Below, piece after piece: positions 51,142-58,371 of a DNA stretch of 59,474 nucleotides. The notes under the pieces were generated by a model. That model was given only the letters and a program-made list of their open reading frames with translations, was not told the DNA's origin and searched no databases. The translations under genes were made by a program, and so were the position numbers. Source of the stretch: Oribacterium sp. (lineage in GTDB: Bacteria; Bacillota_A; Clostridia; Lachnospirales; Lachnospiraceae); NCBI GenBank assembly GCA_004554245.1, contig SFND01000019.1:1-59474 (forward strand), written 5' to 3'. The stretch's first letter is position 1; every line of letters starts with the position of its first letter.

Positions 51142-51169
51142 TTGCTATAAATCAAAACAATGGTAGAAT
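51142..51169 (+). promoter_or_regulatory. Promoter of the riboswitch-controlled CAP-domain gene
   Basis: TTGCTA, 16 bases, TAGAAT. The expected start near 51176 gives a leader of about 340 bases. Confidence 0.7.
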
Positions 51170-51253
51170 AAATATTGTAAAGAGGTGAAGAGGAAAAAAA
51201 GGAGCTTCGTGCTCGCGTCTCTTTAACGGTGAGAATCCGACCTAGGTTCTCAT

Positions 51254-51322
51254 TTGAGCAAAACCGAAGTAATTCGGTGACGCAAAGCTACAGGGCCCCA
51301 CAGTGGGGTAGCCAGTTGCAAT
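51254..51322 (+). promoter_or_regulatory. c-di-GMP-I (GEMM) riboswitch 1
   Basis: Contains the conserved core GCAAAACCG, GGTGACGCAAAGCTACAGGG and GGGGTAGCCAGTTGC. Its 3' strand GCCAGTT is complementary to AACTGGC at the foot of the downstream terminator, so binding could switch termination. Confidence 0.93.
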
Positions 51323-51390
51323 CTTCATGGAGAAATCCGAAGGTTAGTTCTCGAATCAAGAATTAATTCAAAGAAGGTTCTAGGTTAACT

Positions 51391-51422
51391 GGCAGCGGGA
51401 GAGTTCCCGGTGCCGATTTTTG
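51391..51422 (+). terminator. Terminator between the two c-di-GMP riboswitches
   Basis: GGCAGCGGGA pairs with TCCCGGTGCC (one mismatch), then five T. Confidence 0.8.
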
Positions 51423-51437
51423 TACCTGATTCATTTA

Positions 51438-51503
51438 AATAGCAAACCCGGAGCAATCCGGCGACGCAAAGCTACAGGGCCCCACGCGGGCAGCCAGTTG
51501 CAC
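51438..51503 (+). promoter_or_regulatory. c-di-GMP-I (GEMM) riboswitch 2
   Basis: Contains GCAAACCCGG, CCGGCGACGCAAAGCTACAGG, and GGGCAGCCAGTTGCAC (first and second blocks cited in part). It ends three bases before GGAAGGA, the ribosome site of the next gene, and has no terminator of its own, so control of translation is likely. Confidence 0.94.
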
Positions 51504-51516
51504 TTGGAAGGACAAA

Positions 51517-51954
51517 ATGATGAAGAAGCTTCTTAGAACTTTATTCGTTGTTGCATTTTTAGGCATTATGATGAGCATGACCGGTTTCGCACAGAACAAC
51601 ACCGAAGCCGAGGTGATTGCAAAGGTCAACGAAATCCGCGTAGCAAACGGTTTAAACACACTTCGCTATGATGCTTCTCTCAAAGCATCTGCAGATGTAA
51701 GAGCAGACGAGCTTACCGTCCGTTTCTCTCACACAAGACCAGATGGATCTGACTGGTACACTGCAAATCCGGATCTCATGTATGGTGAGAACCTCGCAGA
51801 TGGTTATAACACCGCAGACGCAGTCGTAAACGCGTGGATGGCATCTCCAGAGCATAAGGCGAACATCTTAAAGCCGGATTTCACAACCGTCGCTGTCAGC
51901 ACAGCCGTAAAGAACGGCAAGACGTACTGGGCACAGGAGTTCGGCATGGACTGA
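51517..51954 (+). CDS. Secreted CAP-domain (SCP/YkwD-like) protein
   Basis: 145 residues. A signal peptide (about 1-25, ending GFAQ) is followed by one compact CAP domain: VNEIRVANGLNTLRYDASL, RADELTVRFSHTRPDGSDW, MYGENLADGY, AVVNAWMASPEHKANIL and YWAQEFGMD. The two His and Glu residues of the CAP cavity are present. CAP proteins are extracellular; activity is not known for this type. Two tandem c-di-GMP-I riboswitches precede it, so its synthesis follows c-di-GMP levels. ATG codons at 51517 and 51520 are both possible behind GGAAGGA. A strong terminator follows. Confidence 0.93.
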   Translation: MMKKLLRTLFVVAFLGIMMSMTGFAQNNTEAEVIAKVNEIRVANGLNTLRYDASLKASADVRADELTVRFSHTRPDGSDWYTANPDLMYGENLADGYNTADAVVNAWMASPEHKANILKPDFTTVAVSTAVKNGKTYWAQEFGMD

Positions 51955-51997
51955 TCGCCGGTACGAGTCGCATGACAAGTGAAAAAAAACGAACTGT

Positions 51998-52035
51998 AGC
52001 GCCCATGGCTGATAAAAGCCATGGGCGCTTTCTTC
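51998..52035 (+). terminator. Terminator of the CAP-domain gene
   Basis: AGCGCCCATGGCT pairs with AGCCATGGGCGCT around GATAAA, then TTTCTT. Confidence 0.92.
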
Positions 52036-52073
52036 ATGTCTGCGTATCCGTCTTGCGTGCCGGACCGCCATCT

Positions 52074-52114
52074 TAAGAAAAAATTAATGGGGTCTGACCC
52101 CATTAATTTTTTCT
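52074..52114. repeat. Long perfect palindrome with GGGGTCTGACCCC core
   Basis: AAGAAAAAATTAATGGGGTC is followed by T and then its exact reverse complement. With A and T runs at its ends it could also act as a bidirectional terminator. Confidence 0.85.
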
Positions 52115-52133
52115 TAACAGAATCTAAACAGAA

Positions 52134-52158
52134 GTTTATGGGGTCAGACCCCATAAAT
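52134..52158. repeat. Third GGGGTC palindrome
   Basis: TTTATGGGGTC, A, GACCCCATAAA; same core as at 47195 and 52074, with different flanks. Confidence 0.8.
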
Positions 52159-52226
52159 TTGCAAAGATTGAGCATGATTTAATGGATTTTTTAAGAGAAG
52201 ATAAGTTATACTAATCATATTAAGGA

Positions 52227-52287
52227 TGTGCCGGGCGTAAGCGATCCTTTTCGGGGGATATGAATCCTGGTTTATGGGATAGGCACA
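52227..52287 (+). promoter_or_regulatory. Compact three-helix leader element before the 65-aa gene
   Basis: TGTGCC (52227) pairs with GGCACA (52282). Inside are two hairpins, ATCC-TTTTCG-GGGAT and ATCC-TGGTTTAT-GGGAT. It begins about 15 bases after a TATACT box. It does not match a riboswitch class that I know. Confidence 0.4.
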
Positions 52288-52326
52288 GATGGTTTCGCAG
52301 ATGACGATCGAACAGGTGGATGCAGC

Positions 52327-52524
52327 ATGGAAGAGAACGGAGCAAAGAAACACAGGGGGACATTTATCGTCGAGGTCTGCTGTCGCGAGAATGCGAGCTG
52401 GCAGGGAAAGGTGACCTGGGCAGATAAGGGACGGTCGCAGCACTTCCGTTCGGCGCTGGAGCTTCTCAAGATGATGGACCAGGCGCTGGATGAGAGCGAT
52501 CCAAAAGACGACGAAGAGATGTGA
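52327..52524 (+). CDS. Small conserved protein (65 aa), related to the C-terminus of the next gene's product
   Basis: Reads TFIVEVCCRENASWQGKVTW then FRSALELLKMMDQAL. The same pattern (FVRTEMRQHASWQG, FSSTLELFRAIDQSV) ends the 150-residue protein at 52814, so the two are related. Similar single-domain proteins occur in Lachnospiraceae, but I know no function. It is soluble with an acidic tail (DESDPKDDEEM). AGGTGGA lies a few bases before the ATG. It has its own leader and terminator. Confidence 0.75.
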   Translation: MEENGAKKHRGTFIVEVCCRENASWQGKVTWADKGRSQHFRSALELLKMMDQALDESDPKDDEEM

Positions 52525-52641
52525 GCTGCTTCGCAGGATGCCTCTTCTCTCTTTTTCAAGAGCGGTTTGCAGACAGGGTGGATGTTAGGCATTTCACCGG
52601 GGCTTCGAAAAGCAGACCAGGAATCTTCATATAGTACAAAC

Positions 52642-52671
52642 ATCCGGAAGTCCAGCTTCTGGATTTTTTTG
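52642..52671 (+). terminator. Terminator after the 65-aa gene
   Basis: ATCCGGAAG pairs with CTTCTGGAT, then seven T. It lies 117 bases after the stop codon. Confidence 0.85.
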
Positions 52672-52707
52672 ATTGTGTTTCGAGAACGATTTCGTAAGAA
52701 GCGCGAA

Positions 52708-52755
52708 GATATTTAAATATCGCAGATTTACTTTTTTGGCCGGAACAAGTAGAAT
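52708..52755 (+). promoter_or_regulatory. Promoter of the 150-aa gene with an upstream 14-bp palindrome
   Basis: TTTACT (52727), 17 bases, TAGAAT (52750). The perfect palindrome GATATTTAAATATC at 52708-52721 lies just upstream and could be an operator. Confidence 0.55.
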
Positions 52756-52813
52756 ACAAGTGACTTTGTAAAGTAGTTTACCAGCGTGGGCGCGACAGAA
52801 GAGGTGTGGATAA

Positions 52814-53266
52814 ATGGACAGACTGTATGGCATCAATCTAATCGCGGTGCTCATCGATGCGTATGAGAACCAGGAGTTCAGCGGGCGTCTCATACATCCG
52901 TGGAGTGCGGAGGCGATTCCATTTGCGTCCTGCATGGAGCTGATGACGAAGATGGAGGCGCTCTACGATGCGTGGGACTATCCGGAGGCGGCACAGGGCA
53001 TGCGGGTGTTTATCCGTCATCGGAGTGATGCGGCACCACGGGCGTTTGTTTCAGAGAAACGGCTGACGGAGCTGTCGAAGGAACAGACGCCGCGGGACAT
53101 CTGGGGAGAGCGTGGCCGTCTCGCGAGCATTTTCGTGCGGACGGAGATGCGGCAGCATGCGAGCTGGCAGGGTGTCGCTGCCTGGATCGAGGGCGATCGC
53201 AGCTTCGCTTTTTCGAGCACACTGGAGCTGTTCCGGGCGATCGATCAGAGCGTAAGCGCGCAGTGA
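52814..53266 (+). CDS. Two-part conserved protein (150 aa) related to the 65-aa protein
   Basis: The N-terminal part (about 1-70, MDRLYGINLIAVLIDAYENQ, then HPWSAEAIPFASCMELMTKMEALYDAWDYPEA in part) and the C-terminal part (about 105-150) share the same plan: a beta-strand region followed by a FxS-x-x-E-L-hydrophobic helix. The protein may therefore be a duplicated small domain, the C-terminal unit matching the 65-residue protein. No signal or membrane segment is seen. A purine-rich site (AGAAGAGG) precedes the ATG. It lies upstream of the EAL phosphodiesterase gene, with a 63-bp-period direct repeat overlapping its end. Confidence 0.72.
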   Translation: MDRLYGINLIAVLIDAYENQEFSGRLIHPWSAEAIPFASCMELMTKMEALYDAWDYPEAAQGMRVFIRHRSDAAPRAFVSEKRLTELSKEQTPRDIWGERGRLASIFVRTEMRQHASWQGVAAWIEGDRSFAFSSTLELFRAIDQSVSAQ

Positions 53267-53344
53267 CGATGTAGAGATCGAACACATCCGCGGTGGATAC
53301 AGGCAGGATGTGCAGTAGACGCGCAGTGACGATGTAGAGATCGA
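53257..53344 (+). repeat. 25-bp direct repeat, period 63 bp
   Basis: CGCGCAGTGACGATGTAGAG plus ATCGA occurs exactly at 53257-53281 and 53320-53344. The first copy includes the stop codon of the 150-aa gene. Confidence 0.9.
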
Positions 53345-53456
53345 CTGCATTGGCACAGGATAGAAGAGACCGACTGCGATGGTGCAGCGGAGACGCCGGC
53401 CCGTGAAGAAAGAAATGGCGGGCGATAAGAAGAACCTGCAGTCAGGGAGGAGAAAC

Positions 53457-55637
53457 GTGGAGAAGCTGTTTTATGACATGATCACAGAACTTCATATTCG
53501 TGAGGGGTTTGCGCAGATCACCTACCAGAATCCGGCGCTTTTTGCTTTCCCGACCACGCCGTTCGGCTACTATGAGGCACGGGAGCACTTCCTGCGGCAG
53601 GAGGTGTATGGCGAGGATGCGGATCGTGTCGAGAACTTCTGGAACGGGGACAAGGTGCGGACCTTCCTCGGCAACGGAAGCCGCCCGGCGATGCAGAAAA
53701 TCGAGTTCCGCATGCACACGAAGAAGGGGCTCCGCTGGGTAGAGCAGGTCGCGTTCTTTGCGTCTGACGAGGGGCGGCAGGGCGGACTCATGGTCCTGCT
53801 TCGCGATATCACGGATGCGAAGGGTGAGCGGATGGATGCGCTCAATGAAAAGGATCGGTTGCAGCGAGAGAAGATCGGTCTCCCGGATATTTTTACCTTC
53901 TATCAGAACGCAGAAGCACTGCTCGCACAGTATCCGGAGAAGAAATTCCTCCTGTTTACCACGGATATCAATAATTTCAAGCTCTATGAGGCGATCTATG
54001 GCGAGGAAAAGAGCGAGGCGCTGCTGATGATGGCAGCGGACGAGCTGAAGAAGCAGCTTCAGACGACGCTCGGCACCGCGGGCTACCTGGGGGATGATTA
54101 CTTCTGCTGCATGTTCGCGACGGAGCGGGACACGCGGGAAGTCGTAGAGATCGTACAGAAGACGATTCAGCAGCTCGCGGATGCGACTATGGGCTTCTCC
54201 GAGTCCGTCGGCATCTATGAAATCACCGACCGCAGCGAGCATATCGAAAATATGTACGATAAGTCGCTGCTCGCGCTGAACACCGTGCGCTATAACCATA
54301 AGGAAAACATCGCGGTATTCCGCCCGAACATGTTTATGTCGAAGGACCGGGAGGCCGCGATGATCCAGGATATCATCCGCGGCATCCAGGCCGGGGAATT
54401 CACCTTCTATACGCAGCCGGTCGTGGATATCAGCTGCGGTAAGCCGGTCAGCATGGAGGCGCTCGTGCGCTGGGTGAAGGACGGTCACGTGATCTCGCCG
54501 GGCGAGTACATCCCGCTCCTCGAGCGCAGCGGCTACGTGGTCATGCTCGACCAGTACATCTGGGAGCGGGTCTTCGAGCGGCAGCGCGCGATGCTCGATC
54601 AGGGTGTCGAAACCATCACCTGCTCGGTCAATGTTTCGAGAATCGACTTCGAGCTCATCGACGTAGCACAGCTTTTCGCGTCACTGAAGGAGAAGTACCG
54701 TATCGATCCGCAGATGATCGGGATCGAGGTGACGGAGTCTGCCTATGTGGATAACTATGACCGCGTGCAGAAGACCGTCTCGCGCCTGCACGAGCTCGGC
54801 TTCCGGATCTATCTCGACGATTTCGGCTCCGGCTACTCGAACCTGAACTCCCTCAGCGACATGAAGCTCGACATCCTGAAGCTCGACATGAAATTCGTGC
54901 AGGGGAAGGATGAGCAGAAGACGATCAAGATCATGGAGTCCATCATCAACATGGCGCATCTTCTGAATCTGCCGGTGGTCTGTGAGGGCGTGGAAACAGA
55001 GGCCCAGCTCAGGATGGTGAAGGCGCTCGGCATCTACTACGTGCAGGGCTACTACTATTACCGCCCGTTCCCGTACGATCGCATGGAAGAGATCCTGCGG
55101 GAGGGCGGCCGTGTCGAGACGGAGGGGATCCGTCTGCATCCGGCGAACCGTATCCACATGGTGGAGATGTTTGATGACAATGTCTACAGCGATACGCTCC
55201 TCAATCATATCCTGGGACCGGTGGCGTTCTATGAGATGGATCCCGAGAAGCATGTGGAGCTCGTGCGGGTCAATGATCTCTACTACAGCATCGTGGGCAG
55301 CGAAGCCCTGGTGGATGAGAACTACCGCAACCACATCACGGATTATGTCATCAATAAGGAGGATATCGTTCATCTCCTGGAGGCTGCGGAGGTCGATGCA
55401 CTCACCGGCAGTCAGGAGGACATCCTGTATAAGCGTGCGGACGGGAAGATCATGACGATTCATGCGCATGCCTTCTTCATATCGAAGAGCTCGGATGGGA
55501 TCGGAAGATATTTCGTAAGTCTTCGAAATTTCACCGTACTCTATGATAGAATACGGAAAGAAGTGACGGCAGAAATCGGGCAGGGGGAAACCGGGCGCCC
55601 GGGATGTGCAGTCGCGTCGGCGAAGCGGAAGTCGTAA
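53457..55637 (+). CDS. c-di-GMP phosphodiesterase: PAS-like, degenerate GGDEF, EAL
   Basis: 726 residues from the GTG at 53457, six bases behind GGGAGG; the frame extends to an ATG at 53379 without a good site. Residues about 1-125 look PAS-like. Then comes a GGDEF domain whose motif reads LGDDY (211-215), so cyclase activity is unlikely, although it could bind GTP. The EAL domain is intact: EALVR from E334, SVNVSR, EVTES, DDFGSGYSNL from D454, KLDMKFV and EGVETEAQ. A C-terminal region (about 595-705) may be a second PAS-type sensor. It should break down c-di-GMP, the ligand of the riboswitches 2 kb upstream. No membrane helix is seen. Confidence 0.92.
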   Translation: MEKLFYDMITELHIREGFAQITYQNPALFAFPTTPFGYYEAREHFLRQEVYGEDADRVENFWNGDKVRTFLGNGSRPAMQKIEFRMHTKKGLRWVEQVAFFASDEGRQGGLMVLLRDITDAKGERMDALNEKDRLQREKIGLPDIFTFYQNAEALLAQYPEKKFLLFTTDINNFKLYEAIYGEEKSEALLMMAADELKKQLQTTLGTAGYLGDDYFCCMFATERDTREVVEIVQKTIQQLADATMGFSESVGIYEITDRSEHIENMYDKSLLALNTVRYNHKENIAVFRPNMFMSKDREAAMIQDIIRGIQAGEFTFYTQPVVDISCGKPVSMEALVRWVKDGHVISPGEYIPLLERSGYVVMLDQYIWERVFERQRAMLDQGVETITCSVNVSRIDFELIDVAQLFASLKEKYRIDPQMIGIEVTESAYVDNYDRVQKTVSRLHELGFRIYLDDFGSGYSNLNSLSDMKLDILKLDMKFVQGKDEQKTIKIMESIINMAHLLNLPVVCEGVETEAQLRMVKALGIYYVQGYYYYRPFPYDRMEEILREGGRVETEGIRLHPANRIHMVEMFDDNVYSDTLLNHILGPVAFYEMDPEKHVELVRVNDLYYSIVGSEALVDENYRNHITDYVINKEDIVHLLEAAEVDALTGSQEDILYKRADGKIMTIHAHAFFISKSSDGIGRYFVSLRNFTVLYDRIRKEVTAEIGQGETGRPGCAVASAKRKS

Positions 55638-55706
55638 CCGGGCGGCCGTGCGCCGGAACGCGGACAGGGCAGAATCTGTGCGCGACGCGCTGAAGGAGAA
55701 CGAAAT

Positions 55707-57398
55707 ATGAGAACGAAACGACTGGGCGATATGCTGGTGGAGATGAGCCTCATCACCGAGGAGCAGCTCCAGCAGGCCCTGAAGATACAGAAGGAGGAGC
55801 ACGATCGACTGGGTGCGACGCTGGTGAAGCACGGCTTCATCACGGAGGCGCAGATGGTCGACGCGCTGCGACTGCAGCTGGGTATCGACTACATCGACCT
55901 GACGAAGACGGATATCAAGCCGGAGATGTCGCAGTATATCCCGAAGGCGCTGGCCCGCGAGAACCGTATGGTGCCGGTGTCCGTATCGAAGGATATGCTC
56001 TTCCTCGCGATGGCCGATCCGACGAACTTCATGGCGATCGAGCAGGCGAAGATGGTCAGCAAGAAGAACATCGTGCCGATGATCGCAGCGGGCAATGCCG
56101 TCGACCATGCGATCAGTACGCTGTATGGCAATGAAGGCGCCGCGCAGGCGATGGCGCAGATGCGCGCAGAAGCCGGCCTCGGCGAGGATGAGGTGACGTC
56201 CGGTGAGGCGTCTGCCATCACCGAGAGCGGAGACGTGGCGGCACCGACGATCCGGCTCGTAAACTCCATCATCGAGCGTGCCTTCATCGAAAACGCCTCC
56301 GATATCCACTGGGAGCCGTCGGAGAAGGATATGATCATCCGCATGCGTATCGATGGACGACTGCATAAGATTCTGACGATCCCGCGGAACCTGCAGGAGT
56401 CGGTCATCTCCCGTGTGAAGATCATGTCGCACCTCGATATCGTCGAGCGGCGCGTGCCACAGGATGGCCGCGCCAAGGTACGCCTGAAGGGCGAAGACAT
56501 TGACCTGCGAGTATCGACGCTGCCGACGATCTACGGCGAGAAGATCGTCATCCGAATCCTGCGCCGGGACGGCAGTCAGCTGAACCGACGCGGCATCGGA
56601 CTGCCGGTGGGTGAGGACGCGAAGATCGATAAACTGCTGGGCCTCACGTCCGGCGTCATCATGATCGTGGGCCCGACGGGTTCCGGTAAGTCCTCTACCA
56701 TGTACGCGCTCGTGAACGAGCTGCTGAGTGAGACGACGAACCTGATCACGCTGGAGGATCCGGTCGAGTACAACATCCAGGGGGCGACCCAGGTGCAGAT
56801 CAACGAGAAGGTGGGACTGACCTTCGCGTCGGGTCTGCGTGCGATCCTGCGTCAGGACCCGGACATCATCTGCGTCGGTGAGATCCGAGACGGTGAGACC
56901 GCGGAGATCGCGATGCGTGCCGCGATGACCGGACACCTCGTCATCACGACGATCCATACCGAGGATGCAGTGTCGGCCATCGACCGACTGAAGGACATGG
57001 GTGTCGCGCCGTACCTGATTTCGGCGGGCGTGCGTGGCATCATCTCGCAGCGACTGCTGCGCCGGATCTGCCCGAACTGTAAGGTGGTCGAGCAGATGAC
57101 GCCGGATAAGCTTGCGGCCGCGGGACTGCCGTCGCGCCCGGGTCGGATCTTCTACCACGGCCGTGGCTGCGACAACTGCTTCAACACCGGCTACCGTGGA
57201 CGAATCGGTGACTTCGAGGTGCTCGTCATGAACGACGCGCTCCGGAAGTGCATCACCGACGGCGCGGACAAGCAGGAGTTCCAGCGCCTCGCGCACGAGA
57301 CCGGCTACGTCACCATGCTCGAAAACGCCGACAAGCTCGTCGACGAAGGCATCACCACCGTCGACGAAGTCATGCGGACGATTACGGGGATTGACTGA
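55707..57398 (+). CDS. pilB: Type IV pilus assembly ATPase PilB (GspE family)
   Basis: 563 residues. It powers pilus extension from the cytoplasmic side. Two N-terminal GspE/MshEN-type segments (about 1-150, RLGDMLVEMSLITEEQLQQAL, LGATLVKHGFITEAQMVDAL) precede the ATPase. MshEN segments in relatives bind c-di-GMP, which fits the region. Walker A GPTGSGKSS is at 322-330, followed by the Asp box, Walker B (DPDIICVGEIRD) and His box (GHLVITTIHTEDA). A zinc site is formed by CPNC and CDNC. GAAGGAG precedes the ATG. No pilC or pilin gene follows directly; pilT is 1.3 kb on. Confidence 0.95.
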   Translation: MRTKRLGDMLVEMSLITEEQLQQALKIQKEEHDRLGATLVKHGFITEAQMVDALRLQLGIDYIDLTKTDIKPEMSQYIPKALARENRMVPVSVSKDMLFLAMADPTNFMAIEQAKMVSKKNIVPMIAAGNAVDHAISTLYGNEGAAQAMAQMRAEAGLGEDEVTSGEASAITESGDVAAPTIRLVNSIIERAFIENASDIHWEPSEKDMIIRMRIDGRLHKILTIPRNLQESVISRVKIMSHLDIVERRVPQDGRAKVRLKGEDIDLRVSTLPTIYGEKIVIRILRRDGSQLNRRGIGLPVGEDAKIDKLLGLTSGVIMIVGPTGSGKSSTMYALVNELLSETTNLITLEDPVEYNIQGATQVQINEKVGLTFASGLRAILRQDPDIICVGEIRDGETAEIAMRAAMTGHLVITTIHTEDAVSAIDRLKDMGVAPYLISAGVRGIISQRLLRRICPNCKVVEQMTPDKLAAAGLPSRPGRIFYHGRGCDNCFNTGYRGRIGDFEVLVMNDALRKCITDGADKQEFQRLAHETGYVTMLENADKLVDEGITTVDEVMRTITGID

Positions 57399-57446
57399 GC
57401 GGGTGATGAATGGAATCGACAGATCAGGAGATTACAGGTATCGATA

Positions 57447-57494
57447 AACGAACGCCGCCGACTGTGCGAAAAGCATGGCCGGCGGCGTTTTTTA
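57447..57494 (+). terminator. Terminator after pilB
   Basis: ACGCCGCCG pairs with CGGCGGCGT across a longer internal loop, then six T. Confidence 0.85.
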
Positions 57495-57504
57495 TGTGGA
57501 TGAG

Positions 57505-57553
57505 GTTCGGCCTCCGTTGCCGTCCCTCCGGGGTCCCCTGCCTGAACGGTTAC
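57505..57553 (-). repeat. Remnant G of the dispersed palindromic repeat (outer arm)
   Basis: On the minus strand CCCCGGAGGGACGGCAACGG then AGGC matches the left outer arm of copy B nearly exactly and is preceded by GGCAGGGGA. Confidence 0.75.
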
Positions 57554-57573
57554 GGTTTTGTTTCACAGAAGTT

Positions 57574-58371
57574 TTACATCGCGTGCAGCGCCCACAGCAC
57601 CAAAAGGTGAACCGGATAGTAGATATAGAAGAAATATTTATGAAACTTCCGGTGGGTCGCCGCCTGCTGACCGTTATAGAAGTATGCGATGCACACGAAG
57701 CCCAGCACCATGCCGAGTGCCTCCGTCAGGCCCTCGAACATCCCATTCGTGAGGCAGGATACCAGAAGAAAGTATGCGACACACTTCAGCATGCCTAGCC
57801 GCTGCTCCGTCGGGGCCATGTAAAACTGCTGCTCTTTTGCCTGACTCTTCATCAGAATAGTTTCTCCGTTTTGATACTGATTGGCAGAGTGATCCACTAT
57901 AGGCGCCGCCGGATGAAACGCCGGGCGCAGGAACAGCACGAGCGGTACGGACAGGAAATTCCAGTCCGTGAAGAGACTCGCGAAGAACAGCAGTACATAC
58001 AGAAGCTTTCGAAGTCCCCCGTCGGTCACATGGTCATGCACATACAACACGCCGAGGCAGATGAGCAACGTGAATAGCATATTCCCGAAGAAGCCACCGA
58101 TCGCCAGACTAAACGGCAGCTGCGACAGCAGCGCAAAGAGCAGCAGACGTTTCGCATATCCCCGCACATCATGTGTGTAGAAGTAGCCTTCGATCAGGAA
58201 GTAGATCATCACCGGCCCTGTAAACGTCCCGATGCAGAGAAACAGCCGGTAGAGCAGCGACTGCGGCTCCAGAAATATATATGCGACATGATCCAGCGTC
58301 ATCGCCACGATTGCCAGATATTTGATGGCATCACGCGTCATGAACCGCATATCTGTTTTATTTTCACCCAT
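57574..58371 (-). CDS. TraX-family membrane protein
   Basis: 265 residues with about eight hydrophobic segments. The start DAIKYLAIVAMTLDHVAYIFL, the GTFTGPVMIYFLIEGYFYT segment and the ending YIYYPVHLLVLWALHAM are typical of TraX-like proteins, a family related to membrane acyltransferases and first described for F-pilin N-acetylation. A polar insertion (about 178-205, SANQYQNGETILMKSQAKEQ) lies between helices. I start at 58371 (GAGG nine bases upstream); ATG codons at 58380 and 58386 are also possible. Its place between pilB and pilT on the opposite strand makes modification of a pilus component conceivable, but this is a guess. Confidence 0.88.
   Translation of the reverse strand: MGENKTDMRFMTRDAIKYLAIVAMTLDHVAYIFLEPQSLLYRLFLCIGTFTGPVMIYFLIEGYFYTHDVRGYAKRLLLFALLSQLPFSLAIGGFFGNMLFTLLICLGVLYVHDHVTDGGLRKLLYVLLFFASLFTDWNFLSVPLVLFLRPAFHPAAPIVDHSANQYQNGETILMKSQAKEQQFYMAPTEQRLGMLKCVAYFLLVSCLTNGMFEGLTEALGMVLGFVCIAYFYNGQQAATHRKFHKYFFYIYYPVHLLVLWALHAM

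Larger units (their letters stand above)
50863..51516. other. Intergenic region: repeat C, promoter, two c-di-GMP riboswitches
   Basis: 654 bases. In order: full repeat copy C (50876-51112), the CAP-gene promoter (51142-51169), an A-rich leader, c-di-GMP-I riboswitch 1, a terminator, and c-di-GMP-I riboswitch 2 ending just before the ribosome binding site. Confidence 0.9.
51955..52326. other. Intergenic region: terminator, two GGGGTC palindromes, structured leader
   Basis: 372 bases. It holds the CAP-gene terminator (51998-52034), two palindromic repeats (52074-52158), a TATACT -10 box at 52207-52212, and a three-helix leader structure (52227-52287) before the 65-aa gene. Confidence 0.7.

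Noticed and set aside
54681..57296. 871-residue minus-strand open frame opposite the EAL gene and pilB
   Set aside because: It crosses two clear plus-strand genes and their spacer; no domain is recognisable.
57410..57798. Short plus-strand ORFs opposite the TraX-like gene
   Set aside because: They overlap a terminator, a repeat remnant and a clear minus-strand membrane protein gene.
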